Position numbers and translations under genes: made by a program. 32,154 nt of DNA from Branchiostoma floridae. Lineage: Eukaryota; Chordata; Leptocardii; Amphioxiformes; Branchiostomatidae. Within the stretch, counting starts at the first letter, position 1; the number at the start of each line of letters is the position of its first letter. The stretch covers positions 14,672,120 through 14,704,273 of the forward strand of contig NC_049993.1 of NCBI RefSeq assembly GCF_000003815.2. Direction: 5' to 3'. A model generated the notes under the pieces. It searched no databases. It worked only from the letters and a program-made list of their open reading frames with translations, and was not told the DNA's origin. Positions 29,401 to 32,154 of this stretch are shown here, piece by piece.

Positions 29401-31058
29401 TCTCCTGTCTTCTTCCTCTCTTCTTCTCTCCTCAGCCTCTCTTCTCTGCCTTTCTTCCTCTCTTTTTCTCCTGTGAAAAAATTTCATTGTTCAATCATTT
29501 TAAGTTTAGAAAGCAAGTAAATAATTATTACTCAATATATGGTCTATTGCTTTTCATGGCTTTTTGTAAACAGGCATGCATGTCTCCATAAACCTTTGAC
29601 AAGGTACAGTGCCAAATGCTTTGCTGTTTTTTTCAGAACTTTCTGAGTACAGAACAGAGGCAGCCCTATGCAGACATACTATGAGATTTGCAGTTTGGGC
29701 ATGTTGGAACATAAGGGGTGTCAGAACAATACATGTAGCTTAGAGTTTCAGAACATGGCTGTAACCAAACAGTGTATCTTAATACATAAATTATAATAGA
29801 TATATTATGTCATAAATATGTACCTGTCTAACGTTCTGTTGTCTTCCTCTGGAGGCGTTGAATCTGCTATCCCAGAATCCTCGTTGGTCTGAGAGGTGTA
29901 TGTCGCCGCCCGACTGCCCGCTCGGCTCCGGTCAAGCTTATGGACCTTCTGCCCTGGGGAGGGGTTAGAGGTTAACGGAGAGGCAGGGGGGGTGGCACTA
30001 AGGGGGGTACTACGGGATTGGGGTCGGGTTTGGGGATAGGAGGTGCGTTCAGGGGAAGGAGAGGGATAGGTACGGGATCGGACGCGGCTTCGACCATCCG
30101 GGCTTCGTTCAGATGGACGTTTGGGCGTTTTATCGTCGTACTCCTGGCTATCGCGAGGAGTCGTGTTGTAACCAGAGTCCTTAAGATTCTGCGGTGAGGA
30201 GCCGGAATCATCGTTATCGGGCGAAAAGGCTGTTTGGTCCAAATTTGTCGATAACAGCTCTGCAGGATAGAAACCAAGTAAGGAAAACGGTAAATAACTC
30301 AAAATGATAATCATAATTTTGAAAAGGCACACTCAGATCAACTTATTAGAAATATCTGTTGATTATGAAATATTAGCAGTGATTTTATGTGCATGATTTT
30401 TATGGTGAGGTTTCACATTGCACTGATTGGGAGTTTCAATATGCTGCAAAATCTTAGTAGCAATAGCTAAGTTTACCAGGCTAGGGATCCCATACTCTAA
30501 TCTACTTTTCAATCAGTATGGCAGCCCGATAAATTAACTAGGATGGCACTCACTGACAAGTAAAGAGATGTGAAATTAAGCAAATTTACAGTAAGTATGT
30601 GAAGGAATAATGAATAAAAAAATAAATTAATTAATGAAAAGGAAAAGAACAAGTGAATGAATTGGATGTCATACATCTGTTTGTGACAAAAGACATTGAA
30701 ACATACTTAGAATACATGATAATATCTTATTTGTAATCTTACTTGCTGCATCAGCTTGTGTGACGAAAGCCTCCCGATGGTCATCTCTTCTCCGACCATG
30801 GTTCCCTAATCTATCGTGGTCCGTCCTTTGGGAATCATACTCGTCGCTTTTTCTCAGCGGCTCAAAGTCTTTTCGTCGTTGCGAATGTGACCTCCCTGGT
30901 GGGGGGTCAGAGAAGACCTGGGAGCGGTCAAGCGGATTGTCCGAAGCGGTGGATCTGGACGTGCCAGGTTCCGAGTATCGATGACCGATGGCGGGTAAGG
31001 CACGTGGTGATTGGTGAACCAGGCTTCCCTCAATGACGTAGATTTCTGGTGATGAAGC
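23472..31058 (-). CDS. SPATA1: SPATA1-like coiled-coil protein, 3' eight exons (5' end off window)
   Basis: Exons in transcript order: 31058-30743, 30259-29824, 29470-28474, 27073-26887, 26248-26123, 25650-25469, 24303-24205, 23633-23472; 2505 bases, 834 residues plus stop, with all phases consistent. The C-terminal third matches my memory of vertebrate SPATA1: RIREERKNAEKKREEMV, WKKRYFEEKKKTTPLEE, LTRIQHELDDLKEKVENAKM and LRNQAETELRALRAELTQKK. The first exon present (SSPEIYVIEG) corresponds to the end of the conserved N-terminal domain, whose exons lie beyond 32154. Between them are a Ser/Pro/Arg-rich part, an Arg/Glu-rich helix (about 251-306) and a Ser/Gly/Asp-rich disordered part, far longer than in human SPATA1 (about 460 residues in total). 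Mammalian SPATA1 is testis-linked and reported to bind IFT20, so a ciliary or flagellar role is plausible. The last acceptor (AG at 23634-23635) was chosen because it restores family alignment. Confidence 0.8.
23887..24000 (-). mobile_element. Possible tRNA-derived SINE head
   Basis: On the minus strand, an A-box-like TAGGTGATCCATGGG is followed by a B-box-like GGATTCAAATTCC (about 23908-23920). Weaker than the copy at 25735-25965. Confidence 0.35.
24050..24120 (-). mobile_element. Possible tRNA-derived SINE head
   Basis: Minus strand reads TGGCCTTTTGGTAAAG then GGTTCAGATCC, arranged as Pol III A and B boxes. The remainder of the element is not recognised. Confidence 0.4.
24205..24303 (-). 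CDS. SPATA1: SPATA1-like exon 7 of those visible (C-terminal coil)
   Basis: Thirty-three phase-0 codons encoding NNQKVQLTRIQHELDDLK and VENAKMKLTSEMK, a heptad-bearing coil that matches the segment of vertebrate SPATA1 just before its last exon. Acceptor TTCTTCCAG and donor AAG|GTATGA. A TIR element begins only 33 bases upstream of the acceptor boundary. Confidence 0.85.
24337..24551. mobile_element. 215-bp TIR element (MITE), copy 2
   Basis: ACTGTAAAATGCATTTAAG at the left pairs imperfectly with ATCTTTGCATTATACAGT at the right, with AA on both sides as a possible duplication. The interior includes GTGGGGATTTAATTTTGCG and two GCAGTGGTTTTA blocks. A widespread type of repeat in marine invertebrates by memory. 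Confidence 0.7.
24815..24905 (-). mobile_element. tRNA-derived SINE head
   Basis: Minus strand: TGGCGCAAGCGG (A box) at about 24882-24893 and GGATCAAATTCTGATCC (B-box region) at about 24832-24848. No body recognised. Confidence 0.5.
25469..25650 (-). CDS. SPATA1: SPATA1-like exon 6 of those visible, with tandem donors
   Basis: Encodes ARDIWKKRYFEEKKKTTPLE through KLMSKLEGDKDGKRRF, corresponding to the WKKKY-type conserved core of SPATA1. Two donors 18 bases apart, AAG|GTACCT (after 25469) and AAG|GTATTT (after 25451), are both in phase 0, so use of the second would add VPPSYK. Family alignment fits either. Confidence 0.85.
25735..25965 (-). mobile_element. tRNA-derived SINE, near complete
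   Basis: Minus strand head: TGGTGCAGCAGTC (A box, 25940-25952), then GGTTTGAGTGCC (B box, 25897-25908). The body has TTTCCTCACTCCATTCAG and GGGGACCCAACTTAATTTGG, as in the remnant at 14385-14690. Inserted in an intron in the same direction as the gene. Confidence 0.75.
26123..26248 (-). CDS. SPATA1: SPATA1-like exon 5 of those visible
   Basis: Encodes EDLLEELERIREERKNAEK and KREEMVKKAKQLQNK, a charged coil matching the KQVKEERRYLERNREELVK region of vertebrate SPATA1. Acceptor CCCTACAG and donor AAG|GTAAGC are near consensus; phase 1 on both sides. Confidence 0.87.
26505..26686. mobile_element. 182-bp imperfect foldback element in a SPATA1 intron
   Basis: ATTCGGTGGTTTAACCTATATCC and the following AAAAACACC...GGGTGT pair with ACACCCTG...AAAAACAT and GGATACTGTAGGTTAACCC at the right end. 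No coding sequence. Class unknown. Confidence 0.6.
27074..28473. other. SPATA1 intron with assembly gap
   Basis: AT-rich intronic sequence with 100 Ns at 28232-28331, a conventional gap of unknown true size. No exon-like ORF is seen in the readable part, and the flanking exon phases match (0/0), so no coding exon needs to be hidden in the gap, though one of a multiple of three cannot be excluded. Confidence 0.6.
28474..29470 (-). CDS. SPATA1: SPATA1-like exon 3 of those visible: Arg/Glu helix and disordered region
   Basis: A 997-base exon. The first ~56 residues alternate Arg and Glu blocks (such as EEERQRREAEERRREEE), likely a single long charged helix or coiled coil. A middle part has FRWPEPPGG and DDLLASFAAARAEQKQLREE; the rest is Ser/Gly/Asp/Tyr-rich with SYRGDDESYRG-like and DDDDDG stretches, predicted disordered. 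The donor AAG|GTGGCG (28473-28472) was chosen because it gives phase 0, as required by the next exon. Open frames on the plus strand over this exon are shadows. Confidence 0.8.
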
Positions 31059-32154
31059 CTGATGACAGGAATGTCAGATAAAAATGTCAATGAAAATTCA
31101 CTCATGCAGAATGGTATAAAAGATGATTATATGTTTGCTTTTCACATTGTTTATTCGTAAATGTTTGAATTTATGTACCATATACATGTAAACCATTTCC
31201 CCTGTTTAACGCAAATGTTGGATGCTGCAGCCCTTTGGCTTACATGGTGCCCCAACGACCCATACAGAGGTCCACGGATAGGTGAGGTGAGGTGAGATAC
31301 TGACTCCACCCATGGTTATATAAATCAGACCAACACAGCATAACAACCTATTCAACTTGATCAAACGCCCTGACCTTGACCCAGACCCTAAAGGACTCTC
31401 GCCGACTTGACCAGAGTGTTTTGCTACGGGGTTACCGCGCCGAGTTGATAAAGGGCCAAATTGTCCTGATGCTCTTGTGTGTACAGCTAGTGTCTGCCCC
31501 AATGCTTGGTCAGTTCAACACGTACAGCTCAGTTGGAAAACACTTTAATCGGTTGTACAGCTGTGTTGATCATATGTTTGTCCATTTGTAAGTAGCACTA
31601 AAACCGAAGTGATAGGAACACATTTCCTCACGTTCAGCTTGGATTTGAAAGCATTAGAGGCCCCACTGTGAATGCCAATTGCTCTGAGCAGGAGGGTTCT
31701 AGTGTTCAATTTGTTTACCCTCCTTCTTCAAGGAAAGAGGGTGGTTTGTACCCTGAGTATATGTAAAGAGTCTGGCAAACACTCAACAGTGCTCTTGAGA
31801 CTTAGAGTAAGAGAAAACCTAGTGTCCTTTACTTATGAATGAACAGCCAAATTTGTGGAAAATACAAAAGGTATGAACTCCTTTAAATCAATAGAAGTGA
31901 TAGTCCTACAATAATTAACACTTATCCAAAAGTCCCAAACTAATTTGACAATTTGTCATTATTACAACTGGATAATCTGTGGTGTAAGAGTTACCAGTTA
32001 GAGAGCAACATACATTGTATGTGCATACAAAAGCTTACAAATTGGAGGAAAATTTGCAGGTACATGTTTTATGTGTTTCCAGGAGTCATTGATTAAAGAA
32101 TTATTTTGTTATCTTATACGTGATCTGATGAACCTCTTCAGCATAAAGCTACAA
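31059..32154. other. SPATA1 upstream intron, no exon recognised
   Basis: Upstream of the acceptor at 31059-31060 no reading frame resembles the conserved SPATA1 N-terminal domain. A small GGTGAGGTGAGGTGAG run lies near 31282. The ORFs on both strands near 31206-31591 lack domains and splice support. Confidence 0.45.

Noticed and set aside
28522-29591. Plus-strand ORFs over the Arg/Glu-rich exon
   Set aside because: They are the complement of a well-supported minus-strand exon with matching splice phases.
31206-31591. ORFs on both strands as the missing SPATA1 N terminus
   Set aside because: No resemblance to the conserved N-terminal domain and no fitting splice sites.
1-32154. CRISPR arrays, bacterial operons, prophage
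   Set aside because: Introns, poly(A) signals, C2H2 arrays and SINEs show animal DNA; no regularly spaced identical repeats with unique spacers.

Overview
The window is animal genomic DNA, most probably from an amphioxus (Branchiostoma). Genes are split by GT-AG introns. The first zinc-finger gene alternates two finger types (CGYR and CDQCxYSAAQKS), a pattern I know from amphioxus zinc-finger expansions. A fibrinogen-domain gene, a GT10 fucosyltransferase and a SPATA1-like gene sit among many short TIR elements, tRNA-derived SINEs and LINE tails. A 100-N assembly gap lies at 28232-28331. The species call is inference; the gene families are read directly from translations.

Layout. 1-1776 is gene-poor and holds a perfect 106-bp spacerless palindrome and the first copy of a three-copy local repeat. 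1777-2610 (minus) is an 8-finger C2H2 gene. 3000-6350 is a repeat block: a LINE 3' fragment interrupted by a 178-bp TA-flanked TIR element, then two adjacent repeat copies, one carrying a second LINE tail. 6850-6900 is a decayed zinc finger. 7398-8144 (minus) is a second 8-finger C2H2 gene. 8.2-11.6 kb is mostly featureless, with one foldback element. 12036-13355 (plus) is an intronless-ORF alpha-1,3-fucosyltransferase flanked by CA-rich tracts. 14996-21547 (plus) is a six-exon secreted fibrinogen-related protein whose introns hold most of the mobile DNA: a LINE tail beside a duplicated pseudo-exon, a (CTCA)n tract, a LINE fragment, an 899-bp TIR element, an internally deleted mariner and two SINE-like units. 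22118-31058 (minus) is the 3' eight exons of a SPATA1-like gene, converging tail-to-tail with the fibrinogen gene; its first exons lie beyond the right edge.

How the genes relate. There is no operon-like logic. The zinc-finger proteins should be nuclear DNA-binding proteins, the fucosyltransferase a Golgi type II enzyme, the fibrinogen-related protein a secreted glycan- or acetyl-group-binding lectin candidate, and SPATA1 a coiled-coil protein linked in mammals to sperm and intraflagellar transport. Splice models for both multi-exon genes were built by hand; intron phases agree at every junction and both totals are divisible by three.

I did not find a clear new molecular system. The most informative signals are the duplicated FReD pseudo-exon with only synonymous changes over its first 19 codons, the perfect palindrome, the in-frame nested TIR element inside a LINE, and the large disordered insert in the SPATA1-like protein.
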